A stretch of DNA of 59,158 bases from Deltaproteobacteria bacterium (GTDB lineage: Bacteria; Desulfobacterota; Binatia; DP-6): assembly GCA_005888095.1 (NCBI GenBank), contig VBKF01000158.1, positions 1-59,158 of the forward strand, in the 5' to 3' direction. This document shows positions 34,445 through 44,117 of the stretch, piece by piece. Numbering within the stretch: the stretch's first letter is position 1; each line of letters starts with the position of its first letter. The notes beneath the pieces are model-generated. The model ran no database searches. It was given only the letters and a program-made list of their open reading frames with translations, and was not told where the DNA came from. A program made the position numbers and the translations under genes.

Positions 34445-35484
34445 CAGTCTCCTCCCTCCGCTGGGTTTGTGCGGCTTAGACGCCGGGCCTGGGAAAAGGT
34501 TTCACCGGCGCCGCCATCTGCGGAGATCACGGTCCGGATGGGGTAGGGGATCTCGAGCCCGGCGCGCTGCGCGGCGTGCCAGATACGGGTCCGGACCTCC
34601 TCGTCGATGACGGTGTCGTGCTCGAAATCCGCGATCCAGTACCGCAGGCCGTAGACGATCGCACTCTCGCCGAAGTCGTGCGGACCGCAGTCGGGCGGCG
34701 GCTGTTCCAGCACCCCCGGGACGTCCCGCACGGCGGCCACCAGCACGCCCCTCACCTGGCCCGGTGGATGGCGATAGTCGAAGCCGATCCGCACCGTCAT
34801 GCGATGCGCTCCCGTCGGCCGCGAGAAGTTGAGCACCTCGCCCGCGACGAGCTCGCTGTTCGGCACGAAGACGGTGTCCCCGTCCTTGGTGACGATGCGC
34901 GTGGACCGCCAGCCGATCTCGAGGATCCGACCGACCCGGCTGCCGACCTCGATCCACTCGCCGCGGCCGAGCGTGCGGTCGAGCTGCAGACCGAGCCCGC
35001 CGAAGACGTTGGCGATGGTCGACTGGAGCGCGAGCCCGATGACTGCCGTCAGCACCGCCGAGGTCGTGACGAGCGAGAAGAGGTCGAGGCCCGCGAGGCG
35101 GAGAAAGCCCATGACGAGAGCGACCGCCACCGACACCAGCAGGAGGTCACGCAGGATCGACGGCACATCCACCCCGACGCGTGCCAGCACGAGGTCGAAG
35201 ACCACGAGCCCGGCGATCGCGACCAGCCCGATGCCGAGCGTGAGGACGCTGAGCACCTGCACCAGAGTACCCAGAGACGCACCGGCCATGCCGCCGAGGA
35301 GAATCGCGCTGGCCGACAGCACGACGGACACGCCGAGGAACAGCACCGCGCCTCCGCCGCGATGACGGCGTCCGCGTGGGAGGAGCCGCCGCAGGATGGG
35401 CATTGCCAGCAGGGCGAGCGCCGCCACACCCAGGACCACCCACCCGGGGCCGGCATCCTGCAAGCGGTCCGAGATGGTCGTCAC
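34444..35484 (-). CDS. MscS-family mechanosensitive channel
   Basis: 346 residues. Four hydrophobic helices are followed by the pore helix region SAVLTAVIGLALQSTIANVFGGLGLQLDRTLGRGEWIEVG, the diagnostic MscS signature. The beta domain follows (GRILEIGWRSTRIVTKDGDTVFVPNSELVAGEVLNFS), then the C-terminal vestibule domain. It opens under membrane tension and releases osmolytes; some relatives pass metal ions. Its TGA overlaps the bufA ATG by one base, so both are translated from the same message. It starts 30 bp after the GT-C gene. Confidence 0.92.
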   Translation of the reverse strand: MTTISDRLQDAGPGWVVLGVAALALLAMPILRRLLPRGRRHRGGGAVLFLGVSVVLSASAILLGGMAGASLGTLVQVLSVLTLGIGLVAIAGLVVFDLVLARVGVDVPSILRDLLLVSVAVALVMGFLRLAGLDLFSLVTTSAVLTAVIGLALQSTIANVFGGLGLQLDRTLGRGEWIEVGSRVGRILEIGWRSTRIVTKDGDTVFVPNSELVAGEVLNFSRPTGAHRMTVRIGFDYRHPPGQVRGVLVAAVRDVPGVLEQPPPDCGPHDFGESAIVYGLRYWIADFEHDTVIDEEVRTRIWHAAQRAGLEIPYPIRTVISADGGAGETFSQARRLSRTNPAEGGD

Positions 35485-35514
35485 TGGGTTCAGATGCCGC
35501 GGTTTCGGTCTCGG

Positions 35515-37422
35515 TTACGGCGCTTCCCGGCTGCGGATGAGGGCATAGAACCCGAGCTGACCCTCCGCCGGGCAGGTGTGGATCGTGAGCCGGTGGCGCC
35601 CAGGGTCGAGGGCGAGCGTGACGATGACCCCCCGGCCGAGGACCCCCGCTCGGGGCGACAGGATCGCGGCCGCGAGCCGGTCGTCGACGAACACCTGGGC
35701 GGTGCCGTAGGGCGAGACCTCGAGCGCGAGGGTGGTGGGCCGATCCACCTCCTCGAGGCGCGCGAAGGCGACGCAGGCCGCCGCCTCGCCGAGGCGCCGC
35801 CCGTCGACGTATCCCTCCAGCGCGCGCTCCCGCCCGGCGCCGCGCGGGTAGCTCGGTAGACCGGGGTCGGCGACGAGCTCGAGCGGCGGCGGCAGCGGTG
35901 CACCGCCCGGCAGGACCTTCCAGTCGAGAAGGAAGTCCTGGTTGTGATCCTCGAGGAAGCGGTAGAGGTACGTGATGCCATCGTGCAGGGGCACCGCGCG
36001 CGGGTCGGCGGCGAGTCGCGCCCGCGCGAACGGATACTGCCCGTCGTCGGCGTAGTAGTCGCTGTCGAAGCGGGTAGCGGCGACCAGCGGGATGTCGGCC
36101 ACGCGACCCTCGAACAGGTCGAGGTACAGGCGGTAGGTCGCCGGGTCCTTCGCCGCGATGAAGATCGGGTCGAGGACGTCGAGGTACGCGGCGTGGGGTG
36201 CCCAGAAGACGAACGCCTCCGTGGCGGCCCAGGGCGCCGCCACCCGGGCGCCCTCGGGCAACGCCCGCGCGAAGGCCTCCCAGTCCGCACGCATGTCCGG
36301 GCGCCAGCTCCTGAGCACTGCCTGCATGCGGCCGAGCCCATAGGCGGACAGCGGGACGGCGGAGATAAGGCAGAGCACGAACGCCGGCGCGAAGGGCACG
36401 CGTCCTCGCCACGGGAGCCGCGCATACCGCCCGGGCGCCTCACCGGCCGCCTGCATCGCGCGAAGGAGGGCGAGCGTGGCGAGCGGGACGAGGTACGTGA
36501 TGAAGCGGTACACGAGCACGTAGAGGAGAGCGAAGGCCGCCGTGGCGAGGAGCGTGAAGTCCCGCAGCCGTCGATCCTCGCTCGGTGGAGCGACCGGCAC
36601 CCGGCTTCGCCAGAGGACGAGGAGGCCCGCCCACCAGCCGAGGTTCAGGACGAGCGTGTCGCGCGTGGTCCGCGACGCGTTCTCCGGGCTCGGGAGCGTC
36701 TCGTTCCCCAGGTAGAAGCTCAGGTTCTGCACCACCCAGACCCGCACGTTGGCCGGGAAATGCGGATGGAGGAGAAGTCCGAGCGCGACGCCGATCGCCG
36801 GGTAGAGGATCATGCGCCAGTCTGCCCGCTGCTCGACCCAGACGTCGTAGATGAAGAAGAGAACACAGAGTCCGAGGAACGCCTCGAACGCGGTGTAGGT
36901 GAGCGTGTACAGCCAGGCGACGACGCCGAGCCATACGGTCCGCCGGCGGCTCGCGAGCGGGATGGCGATCAGGATGAGCAGGAGCGAGAGGGTCTCGGGC
37001 CGCAGCCGGATCATGCGCAGCATGAAGTCGGCCGAGGCGCCGAAGACGAGGAGCGGGATGGCGATGCCCCAGCGTCCGATGGCGGCAACGGCGCCGTGGG
37101 CCAGCGCGGCCGCGACCAGCGCGCCGAGGAGTGCGAGGGCGATGAACCCGCCCGTGGTCGGGTCGGAGAGGACGGCGAACGGGACGAGCAGCACGTGGAA
37201 CAGGAGCTCCTTGTCGCCGAAGCCGTCGTACATGATGCTGAGGCGGGCCCACTCGAGGCGATGGAACAGACCCCGCTCGGCGTAGGCCCGCGCCACCGCC
37301 AGGTGGTAGTAGGAATCGCCGTCCGGCAGCACCGGCAGGCGCACGTAGAGCAGGCACAGAACGAGCGCAGAGGCCGCGAAGACCAGCCCGACGCTTGCCC
37401 AGAGTGTGGAGCGTGACGCCAC
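35515..37422 (-). CDS. GT-C-type polytopic membrane glycosyltransferase-like protein
   Basis: 635 residues with ten or more helices in the first 400. A DGDSYYHLAVARAYAERG motif (Asp34, Asp36, His40) sits just after the first helix, where GT-C enzymes such as STT3/PMT carry their acidic catalytic motif. A second charged loop YDGFGDKELLFHVLL resembles the STT3 second motif. The C-terminal 220 residues are soluble, rich in beta (TIHTCPAEGQLGF). It would transfer a sugar from a lipid carrier outside the membrane; acceptor unknown. It is the first gene of the minus-strand run leading to mscS and the buf genes. Confidence 0.75.
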   Translation of the reverse strand: MASRSTLWASVGLVFAASALVLCLLYVRLPVLPDGDSYYHLAVARAYAERGLFHRLEWARLSIMYDGFGDKELLFHVLLVPFAVLSDPTTGGFIALALLGALVAAALAHGAVAAIGRWGIAIPLLVFGASADFMLRMIRLRPETLSLLLILIAIPLASRRRTVWLGVVAWLYTLTYTAFEAFLGLCVLFFIYDVWVEQRADWRMILYPAIGVALGLLLHPHFPANVRVWVVQNLSFYLGNETLPSPENASRTTRDTLVLNLGWWAGLLVLWRSRVPVAPPSEDRRLRDFTLLATAAFALLYVLVYRFITYLVPLATLALLRAMQAAGEAPGRYARLPWRGRVPFAPAFVLCLISAVPLSAYGLGRMQAVLRSWRPDMRADWEAFARALPEGARVAAPWAATEAFVFWAPHAAYLDVLDPIFIAAKDPATYRLYLDLFEGRVADIPLVAATRFDSDYYADDGQYPFARARLAADPRAVPLHDGITYLYRFLEDHNQDFLLDWKVLPGGAPLPPPLELVADPGLPSYPRGAGRERALEGYVDGRRLGEAAACVAFARLEEVDRPTTLALEVSPYGTAQVFVDDRLAAAILSPRAGVLGRGVIVTLALDPGRHRLTIHTCPAEGQLGFYALIRSREAP

Positions 37423-37529
37423 GGGGGTGACTCTCCTACCGATTCGGCGGCCGTGACGGAAGGGCGAGCGGCCGGCGACGGCTGCCTGCCGCTTGACGCG
37501 AGCCTCGGGCGCGCCGTAGACGCCGCAGG

Positions 37530-39149
37530 GTGCCCACGGGCGGTGCGCGACGGAAGCGCGGCCTCGTCCTCGTCGTCCTCCTCGCCGCGACGCTCGCCTA
37601 CCTCCTCTACCCGCTCTCCAGCGCCCGCTTCCGCATCGTCGTCGACGAGGTGAAGCTGCGCGCCCGCGAGCGTTACCTGGCCGAGGCGCCCCGCATCGAC
37701 CCGTCCCGCGCCAGGCGAAACGTCGTCCTCATCCTGGCCGACGACCTCGGCAAGACCGACATCACGCGCTACGACGGCTGGGTGCCGACGCCCCGGATCG
37801 ACGCGATCGGGCGCGAAGGGGCAACCTGCGCGGAGGGCTACATCACCTCGCCGATCTGCAGCCCCTCGCGCGCGGGCCTCATGACCGGCCGCTACCAGCA
37901 GCGCTTCGGCCACGAGCTCCAGCCGCACGACCGCTACCCGCGGAACCGCCTCGAGTACTACCTCTTCAAGTACCTCCTCGCGCGCGGCGATTTCCGGGTG
38001 GCCGATCTCATCGCCTTCCCGCGCTTCGAGGACATCCTCGAGCAGGGCCTGCCCATTTCCGAGGTGACGCTCGCCGAGGTCCTGCGCCGTCAGGGCTACC
38101 GGACCGCCATCATCGGGAAGTGGCATCTCGGCAGCTACGGCGGTCACATCCCGATCCGTCGCGGCTTCGACTACCACTACGGGTTCTACGAGGCGCACAC
38201 GCTCTACGCCGACCCCGCCGATCCCGACATCGTGAACCGGCGGCACGACGACTTCACGGACCGCCACATCTGGAGCCAGGGGCGCCGCGGCAACTGCGCC
38301 CTCCGCCGCAACGACGACGTCGTCGACGAGAAGATGTACCTGACCGAGAAGATCGCCGACGAGAGCGTGCGCTGGCTCGAGGCCAACGCGACGGGGCCCT
38401 TCTTCCTCTACGTCCCTTTCAACGCCCCGCACACGCCGTTCCAGGTCCCGCGCCGCTACTACGAACGCTTTGCGCAGATCACCGACCCGAACCGGCGCAT
38501 CTACGCCGCGATGATCGCCGCCCTCGACGACGCCGTCGGCCGCATCATGGACGCCCTTGCCCGCCTCGGGCTCGACGACAACACGCTCGTCTTCTTCCTG
38601 AGCGACAACGGCGGCGCGACGTACACGGGGGCGACCGACAACGCGCCGCTGCGGGGCGGCAAGTTCACGAACTTCGAGGGCGGGATCAACGTGCCGTTCC
38701 TCGTGCGCTGGCGGGGCACGATCCCGGCGGGCGCGTCGTGCACGCACCCGGCGAGCGCCCTCGACGTGTTCGCGACGGCCGTGGACGCGGCCGGCGCCGA
38801 GCTGCCGTCGGACCGGCCCTACGACGGCGTCTCGCTCCTGCCCTACCTGACCGGCCGCACCACGGCCGCGCCCCACGAGGCGCTCTTCTGGCGTGCCGAG
38901 TACCACAAGGCCATCCGCAAGGGCGACTGGAAGCTCGTGAAGGACGAGATGAGCGGCCGCACCGTGCTCTACGATCTCGCGACGGACAAGGGAGAGCGCC
39001 GGAACCTGGCACCGGCGCAGCCCGAGGTGGTGCGCGAGCTCGAGCAGGCCCTCACGCGCTGGGAGAACGAGATGGTGAGCCCGCTCTGGCCGCGCGTCAT
39101 GGACTTCCGCTTCGTCGACGGGGAGGAAGTTTACTTCTTCCCGCTGTGA
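37530..39149 (+). CDS. Membrane-anchored sulfatase (formylglycine-type)
   Basis: 539 residues from a GTG at 37530. A single N-terminal helix (GLVLVVLLAATLAYLLYPL) anchors or exports it. The sulfatase signature is intact: ADDLGKTDITRYDG with the metal Asp pair (71-72), then ICSPSRAGLMTGRY, in which Cys110 is the residue converted to formylglycine. GKWHLG and LSDNGGATYTGATDNAPLRGGK with further metal and sulfate ligands follow. It hydrolyses sulfate esters in the periplasm. The formylglycine-generating enzyme is not in the window. Confidence 0.93.
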   Translation: MPTGGARRKRGLVLVVLLAATLAYLLYPLSSARFRIVVDEVKLRARERYLAEAPRIDPSRARRNVVLILADDLGKTDITRYDGWVPTPRIDAIGREGATCAEGYITSPICSPSRAGLMTGRYQQRFGHELQPHDRYPRNRLEYYLFKYLLARGDFRVADLIAFPRFEDILEQGLPISEVTLAEVLRRQGYRTAIIGKWHLGSYGGHIPIRRGFDYHYGFYEAHTLYADPADPDIVNRRHDDFTDRHIWSQGRRGNCALRRNDDVVDEKMYLTEKIADESVRWLEANATGPFFLYVPFNAPHTPFQVPRRYYERFAQITDPNRRIYAAMIAALDDAVGRIMDALARLGLDDNTLVFFLSDNGGATYTGATDNAPLRGGKFTNFEGGINVPFLVRWRGTIPAGASCTHPASALDVFATAVDAAGAELPSDRPYDGVSLLPYLTGRTTAAPHEALFWRAEYHKAIRKGDWKLVKDEMSGRTVLYDLATDKGERRNLAPAQPEVVRELEQALTRWENEMVSPLWPRVMDFRFVDGEEVYFFPL

Positions 39150-39152
39150 AGC

Positions 39153-39542
39153 TCAGTGATCGTGCCCTTTCGGACGCGCCGCGAGTGCGTGCGCTCGAGC
39201 GTCGACGGCGGCCGTCAGGCAGAGACCCTTGTGGGCGAGCAGATCCTCGAACGCGCGGAGCCAGCACCCGTAGTAGCTCCACTCTTCCTCGCGACGCTCC
39301 CACACGGCGATCTCGCTGATCAGCCGCTGCCGGAACTCCTCCCACTCGAACGCGCCCGCCTCGTGGAGCGCCATCGTGAGGCCGAAGACACGGCTCTCCC
39401 ACACCTCGGCGAAGGCGAGCTCGCCGTTTCTCCGCGGCGGCGCCGTAGGGCCACTCTGGTCGAGCGTCGCACGCCGTCGCGGCGTGGCGCCCTCGTCCGC
39501 CGTCGCCGCCGGCGTGCGGAGGCTCAGCCCGTCAGCTGTCAC
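39153..39542 (-). CDS. Nitrile hydratase accessory protein
   Basis: 129 residues from a GTG at 39542, overlapping the alpha-subunit stop by 11 bp. The domain [36 protein letters not shown] and [21 protein letters not shown] resembles the N-terminal half of the beta subunit and matches accessory proteins that help deliver cobalt to the alpha subunit. The first 40 residues are Pro/Ala-rich and unassigned. It is the third gene of the beta-alpha-accessory operon. Confidence 0.85.
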   Translation of the reverse strand: MTADGLSLRTPAATADEGATPRRRATLDQSGPTAPPRRNGELAFAEVWESRVFGLTMALHEAGAFEWEEFRQRLISEIAVWERREEEWSYYGCWLRAFEDLLAHKGLCLTAAVDARAHALAARPKGHDH

Positions 39543-40134
39543 CGCCCACCTCGGGTGGCCGACCCGCCCTCGCGACGCCGATCATCGCGTCGCGCGTGAC
39601 CAGCGCCGCGAGGTCATCCTGGCTCATGGCGTCGGTGCCGGCGGGTCGCTCGGGCAGTACCATGTACCGCATCTCGGCACTCGAGTCCCACACACGGACC
39701 TCGACGTCCGCCGGCAGCACGAGACCCATCTCGGCGAGCACCGCGCGCGGCTCCCGCACCATGCGCGCACGATAGGCGGGGCTCTTGTACCAGGAGGGCG
39801 GGAGACCGAGCAGGCCCGATGGATAGCAGGAGCACAGCGTGCAGACGACGACGTTGTGCACCGCCGGGCCGTTCTCGACGACCACCAGGGGCGCATCCGG
39901 GATCGCCGTCACGCCGAGCTCGGCGATCGCCGCCCAGGGGTCGGCGAGGAGGCGCGCGCGATAGCCGGGATCGCTCCACGCGCGGGCCACCGCCTTCGCA
40001 CCGTTCATCGGCCCGATGTCCTGCTCGAAGCGGCGGATGATCGCGTCGACGACCTCCGATCGCACGAGTCCCTTCTCGACGAGCAGCGACTCCAGCGCCT
40101 CGGCGCGGAGCGCGTTGGCGTCCCGTTCCGTCAT
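39532..40134 (-). CDS. nthA: Nitrile hydratase alpha subunit (cobalt-type)
   Basis: 200 residues. The metal site is [10 protein letters not shown] with Cys98, Cys101, Ser102 and Cys103. Thr between the first Cys and Leu (CTLCSC) is the cobalt signature; iron enzymes have Ser. [15 protein letters not shown] and [21 protein letters not shown] are conserved family stretches. It hydrates nitriles to amides. The ATG overlaps the beta-subunit stop by ATGA. No amidase gene is seen nearby. Confidence 0.95.
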   Translation of the reverse strand: MTERDANALRAEALESLLVEKGLVRSEVVDAIIRRFEQDIGPMNGAKAVARAWSDPGYRARLLADPWAAIAELGVTAIPDAPLVVVENGPAVHNVVVCTLCSCYPSGLLGLPPSWYKSPAYRARMVREPRAVLAEMGLVLPADVEVRVWDSSAEMRYMVLPERPAGTDAMSQDDLAALVTRDAMIGVARAGRPPEVGGDS

Positions 40135-40790
40135 GGCTCGCCTCCGACCGGCGTCAGGTATGCCTCGAAGAGGTCGAGGTGCACCGCGCTCCCGGACTCG
40201 GCGTCGGGGCCCCACAGCTCGAGGGCACTGAAGCGCACGCCGTACACGTACTGCGGATGCTCGCCGAGGCCGTGGGCATGTGTGTCGGGAAAGACACAGG
40301 CGGGGTGCACTCGATGCACGACACCTCGCTTGCCGCGCACATATCGCGGTAGTCGCGTGTGCCCCGGCGGATGAATGTTACGCGCGAGGACCCGGTCTCC
40401 CACCGTGAAGCGCGGCGGTGCCTCGATCGGGCGGAGGACACCAGTGAACGCGCCGTGGCGCGGCGCAGTCGACGGCGCAGCTCGGGCGCGCGCCGGCGCG
40501 GCTGCGAGACGCGCCTCGAGCTCCCCCGGTTCGAGCAGGCCCGCCTCGACGAGAATGGTCTCGAGCGCGCGGAGCCACCGCCCGTAGTATCCGACGCCGA
40601 GGTAGGTGGCCGGCTCGAGGCGCTCGATCGCGTGGCGGAAGGCATCGATGTTGCTCCATCCCGTCCCCACCACCTGGAAGACCATCCCGAGCACCCGGCT
40701 CTCCCACGGCGCGTGGAAGAGGGGCTCGTTCACCTCGACGGGCACGGGGCCGAACCCGTGCATCCCGCCCATGTCGTGAATGCCGTCCAC
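40131..40790 (-). CDS. nthB: Nitrile hydratase beta subunit
   Basis: 219 residues starting [16 protein letters not shown], the family hallmark. The middle helical part [36 protein letters not shown] and the C-terminal SH3-like barrel ([31 protein letters not shown]) are intact. It forms the heterodimer with the alpha subunit. The gene order beta-alpha-accessory is the one usual for cobalt enzymes. Its start is 80 bp from the divergent thiolase-like gene. Confidence 0.95.
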   Translation of the reverse strand: MDGIHDMGGMHGFGPVPVEVNEPLFHAPWESRVLGMVFQVVGTGWSNIDAFRHAIERLEPATYLGVGYYGRWLRALETILVEAGLLEPGELEARLAAAPARARAAPSTAPRHGAFTGVLRPIEAPPRFTVGDRVLARNIHPPGHTRLPRYVRGKRGVVHRVHPACVFPDTHAHGLGEHPQYVYGVRFSALELWGPDAESGSAVHLDLFEAYLTPVGGEP

Positions 40791-40870
40791 GACGGCGCGA
40801 GCATAGGCTCGGAACCTTCGGCATTGTCAACGACAGGATCGGTGCCGAGAGCACGCGGCTGTGGTAGGCC

Positions 40871-42085
40871 ATGCGTCGCATGACCACCGCATCGCCCGAC
40901 TGGGGCTTCCCCTCCGACCTGGAGGACGTCTCCGGCGAGGTCGCGATCGCCGGCGTCGGGGAGGCGGACCACACCAAGGCCTCGGGCCGCACCACCAAGC
41001 AGATCGCCGCGCAGGCGATCGAGCGCGCGCTCGCCGATGCGGGCCTCACGCCGCGGGACGTCGACGGCATCATGTACTCGCCCTTCGACGGGCAGCAGTT
41101 CGGGGCCGACGACTACCGGGCGCACTTCGGCACGAGCCACGACATGTGGGTGTCCACCGCCGGCGGGGGCATGGTGTGGGCCGGCTCCGCCCCGCACGAG
41201 GCGGCGCTCGCGATCCGCACGGGGAAGGCGCACACCATCGTCAACGTGTTCTCGGTCGCGTGGGCCACCCAGCGCGCGGACATGGTGGGCGGTCCCGGCG
41301 AGGTGCACGCGGCGGAGCTCTTCAAGCAGAACCTCGAGGTGCCGTTCGGCTGGTTCCCGCAGCCCGTCTACTTCGCGACCATCGCGCGCCGTCACATGTA
41401 CGACTACGGCACGACGCCCGCCCAGCTCGGCGCGATCGCCGTCGCCTGCCGCCGCCACGCGAACCTCACGCCCGCGGCCGTGCTGCACGACAAGCCGCTC
41501 ACGCTCGAGCAGTACCTCGCGAGCCCCGCCATCTGCGATCCCTTTCGCAAGGAGGACTGCTGCCTCATCTCCGACGGCGGGGGCGCCTACGTCATGACGT
41601 CGGTGGATCGCGCCCGCGACCTGCGAGCGCCCGTCGTCGAAGTGGCGGGTGTCGGCGTCGGGAACTCCAAGACTCGTACCTACTGGGCGCAGCAGGGCGA
41701 CTTCACGGCGACGCCCCAGGTCTTCGCCGCGCCGGGCGCCTTCCGGATGGCGGGCATCGTCCCCGCAGACGTGGACGTGCTCGCCTGCTATGACCCGTTC
41801 ACGATCGTCTCGCTCATGCAGATCGAGGACATGGGCTTCTGCAAGAAAGGCGAGGGCGGCCCGTTCGTCGAGGGGACGACGCTGCACTTCGACGGCGGGC
41901 GACTTCCGTACAACACGCACGGGGGCATGCTCTCGCACGCCTACGTGCTCGGCATCGCGCACGTCGTGGAGGTTGTCCGCCAGCTCCGGGGTGAGGCGGC
42001 GGCACAGGTGAAGGACGCCGAGATCGGCGTCTACGGCGGCTACACCGGCCCGCAGGCGAGCACGCTCATCCTGAGGCGCCGGTGA
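40871..42085 (+). CDS. Thiolase-fold (lipid-transfer/SCP-x type) protein without the nucleophilic Cys
   Basis: 404 residues. The thiolase fold is clear (VAIAGVGEADHTKASGRTTKQIAAQAIERALADAGL, YNTHGGMLSHAYVLGIAHVVEVVRQLRG). At the usual CxSG position the sequence reads STAGGGMVWAG, so the acyl-binding Cys is absent. Such proteins pair with DUF35 partners and act as retro-aldolases or scaffolds in steroid or fatty-acid side-chain breakdown. The DUF35 gene follows with a GTGA overlap. ATG 40880 is an alternative start. Confidence 0.88.
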   Translation: MRRMTTASPDWGFPSDLEDVSGEVAIAGVGEADHTKASGRTTKQIAAQAIERALADAGLTPRDVDGIMYSPFDGQQFGADDYRAHFGTSHDMWVSTAGGGMVWAGSAPHEAALAIRTGKAHTIVNVFSVAWATQRADMVGGPGEVHAAELFKQNLEVPFGWFPQPVYFATIARRHMYDYGTTPAQLGAIAVACRRHANLTPAAVLHDKPLTLEQYLASPAICDPFRKEDCCLISDGGGAYVMTSVDRARDLRAPVVEVAGVGVGNSKTRTYWAQQGDFTATPQVFAAPGAFRMAGIVPADVDVLACYDPFTIVSLMQIEDMGFCKKGEGGPFVEGTTLHFDGGRLPYNTHGGMLSHAYVLGIAHVVEVVRQLRGEAAAQVKDAEIGVYGGYTGPQASTLILRRR

Positions 42086-42516
42086 GATTCCGTAACGAGT
42101 TCCCGCTGCCCGATACGGACTGGCCGCCGACGCGCGAGTTCTGGGCCGCGGCGGCACGCGGCGAGCTCGCGGTGCCCCGCTGCGACGCGTGCCCGCGCTA
42201 CGTCTGGTATCCCGACGGCACGTGTCGCTTCTGCGGTTCGCACACCTCCACCTGGACGGCGGTGAGCGGCCGCGGGCGGCTCTTCTCGTGGTCGGTCGTC
42301 CGCCGTGCCTTCATCCCGCAGCTCGCAGCGGACGTGCCGTACGTCGCGGGTCTGGTGGCGATCGAGGAGGATGCGGCGGTGCGCATCGTGACGTGCATCG
42401 TCGACTGCGACCCCGCGTTGCTGCGCGTGGACATGCCGATGCGCGTCGTCTTCTGGCCGCTCCGCTTCGCGGGCGTGCGGGGCGAAGTCACGGCGCCGAT
42501 GTTCGTGCCGGCGTGA
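42082..42516 (+). CDS. DUF35 zinc-ribbon/OB-fold partner protein
   Basis: 144 residues from a GTG overlapping the thiolase-like gene's stop. The rubredoxin-like knuckles are CDACPRYVWYPDGTCRFCGS (CxxC twice), followed by an OB-fold (GRGRLFSWSVVRRAFIPQLAADVPYVAGLVAIEED). DUF35 proteins form complexes with thiolase-fold proteins such as the one upstream and bind acyl-CoA. Together the pair probably acts on a CoA-linked substrate. Confidence 0.9.
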   Translation: MRFRNEFPLPDTDWPPTREFWAAAARGELAVPRCDACPRYVWYPDGTCRFCGSHTSTWTAVSGRGRLFSWSVVRRAFIPQLAADVPYVAGLVAIEEDAAVRIVTCIVDCDPALLRVDMPMRVVFWPLRFAGVRGEVTAPMFVPA

Positions 42517-42530
42517 CGGACCCCCGGCAC

Positions 42531-44102
42531 ATGTGTCCGATGGTATCGAGCCTCCCCGGCGAGCGCGCTCGCGTGCGGGCTGCGCTGCTCGCGATCGTGC
42601 TGCTCGCGGCCGGCGTCCGGTGGTGCTTCTTCGTGGGGTTCGGGGTCAGCGGGGACGACATCATCTACGCGGGGATGTCGAACGGGCTGGCGCGCGGCGG
42701 CTGGGACGCCGTCAATCTCCACTACGGCGTCAACTACCGCCTCGGGTTGAGCGTCCCGCTCGCGCTCCTCTTTCGCGCGGGTGGCATCAACGACTTCACG
42801 TACGTGATCTACCCGCTCCTCATGTCGCTGGTGTCGATCGTCGTGGTCTTCCTGCTCGGCCGCCGCCTGTTCGGGAGCGCGGCGGGCCTGACGGCGGCGT
42901 TGCTGGTGGCGACCTGCCCGTTCGACGCCGTGTTCGCCTCGTCGATGACGATCGACATCATCACCTCGTGCCTGGCGGCCATCACGGTGCTTGCGTTCCT
43001 GGCGGCCCGGGAGGTCTCCGGCGCCCGACGCTTCGGGTACGCGTTCCTCGGGGCGGCGGCGACCCTGGTCGGCTACATGATCAAGGAGCCGGCCGTCTAC
43101 GTGCTGCCCTGCCTGGGCGCCCTCGCGCTCACCCGCGTCCGCGATCGCGGAGCGGTCCTTCGCGACGTGGTGTTCTGCGGGGTGGTGGGGGCCGGCCTCG
43201 CCGCGACGTTCGCGGCGGACTACTGGACGACGGGAGACGCCCTGAATCGCCTGCACGTGCAATGGCCGCAGAGCGGCGCCGCGACGGGCTCGGTCCGCGA
43301 GACCCTCCTCATGTATCCCCGATTGGTGTGGCTGCGCTCCCCGGACGGCACGCTGCCCTTCGGTTACCTCTTCTACGCGCTCGTGCCGGCCGTGCTCTAC
43401 GTCGCGGCGCGGAGACCTGCCCGGGCGCACGTGCCGCTGCTCTGGCTGCTCGTGCTGGTGCTGTTGCTCGAGTTCTTCCCGAAGGAGCTGCATCCGCTGA
43501 CGCTCGCGCCGCGCTACGCCCGCTACGCCCACGCCTGGCTCGCCCCCGCGAGCCTCGTCGTCGCCGCCGCGCTCGAGGGGATGCGGCGATGGCGCCGCAT
43601 CCCCTTCTGGATTTGCCTCGCGGTGCTGGCGACGTCGGGGCTGCTGGAAGCGCGGACGCTCCACCGGGTCTGGACCGAGCCCCTGTCGGACCGCAACGAA
43701 GCCGCCAGCTTTCTGGCGCGGCTACCGCCGAGACCGGTGTACTCGGACTTCTGGCTCACTACCCGCTACGCGTTCGCCACGCAGTATGCGCCGACGCTTT
43801 CCATGCCGCAGGCGCTCGACGGCAAGGCGTTGCAGGTCGACGTCATCGAGAAGGACGACTTCGCGACACTCTGGACCATCCGTGAGGGATACGTCGTGAC
43901 CGGGGGCTCGCGCGGCCCCGGAGTCGGCATGTACTCGGTGCTGAACTTGAAGGGCAATGAGCCGCCGCCCACGTGGCACCTCCTCAAGGAGATCGCGAGA
44001 CCGGTCGAGCCCTGGCGCCTCGAGCCGCTGCGCATCTGGGAGGTCACCCCCGCGGGCGACAGCGCAACGGGGGCAGGGGGCGGCCCCGGCTCCGGCGGAT
44101 AG
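42531..44102 (+). CDS. GT-C/PMT-like polytopic membrane protein
   Basis: 523 residues with about ten helices. SGDDIIYAGMSNGLARGGW after the first helix places an acidic pair (GDD) where GT-C enzymes have their catalytic motif. YGVNYRLGLSVPLALLF and IKEPAVYVLP are typical of the ArnT/PMT-like group. The C-terminal 130 residues are soluble. ATG 42531 is chosen; ATG 42540 is close and equally possible. It converges with the sugar-nucleotide operon (gap 15 bp) and may use lipid-linked sugars made by it. Confidence 0.75.
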   Translation: MCPMVSSLPGERARVRAALLAIVLLAAGVRWCFFVGFGVSGDDIIYAGMSNGLARGGWDAVNLHYGVNYRLGLSVPLALLFRAGGINDFTYVIYPLLMSLVSIVVVFLLGRRLFGSAAGLTAALLVATCPFDAVFASSMTIDIITSCLAAITVLAFLAAREVSGARRFGYAFLGAAATLVGYMIKEPAVYVLPCLGALALTRVRDRGAVLRDVVFCGVVGAGLAATFAADYWTTGDALNRLHVQWPQSGAATGSVRETLLMYPRLVWLRSPDGTLPFGYLFYALVPAVLYVAARRPARAHVPLLWLLVLVLLLEFFPKELHPLTLAPRYARYAHAWLAPASLVVAAALEGMRRWRRIPFWICLAVLATSGLLEARTLHRVWTEPLSDRNEAASFLARLPPRPVYSDFWLTTRYAFATQYAPTLSMPQALDGKALQVDVIEKDDFATLWTIREGYVVTGGSRGPGVGMYSVLNLKGNEPPPTWHLLKEIARPVEPWRLEPLRIWEVTPAGDSATGAGGGPGSGG

Positions 44103-44117
44103 GGTCCGCCCCTTCCC

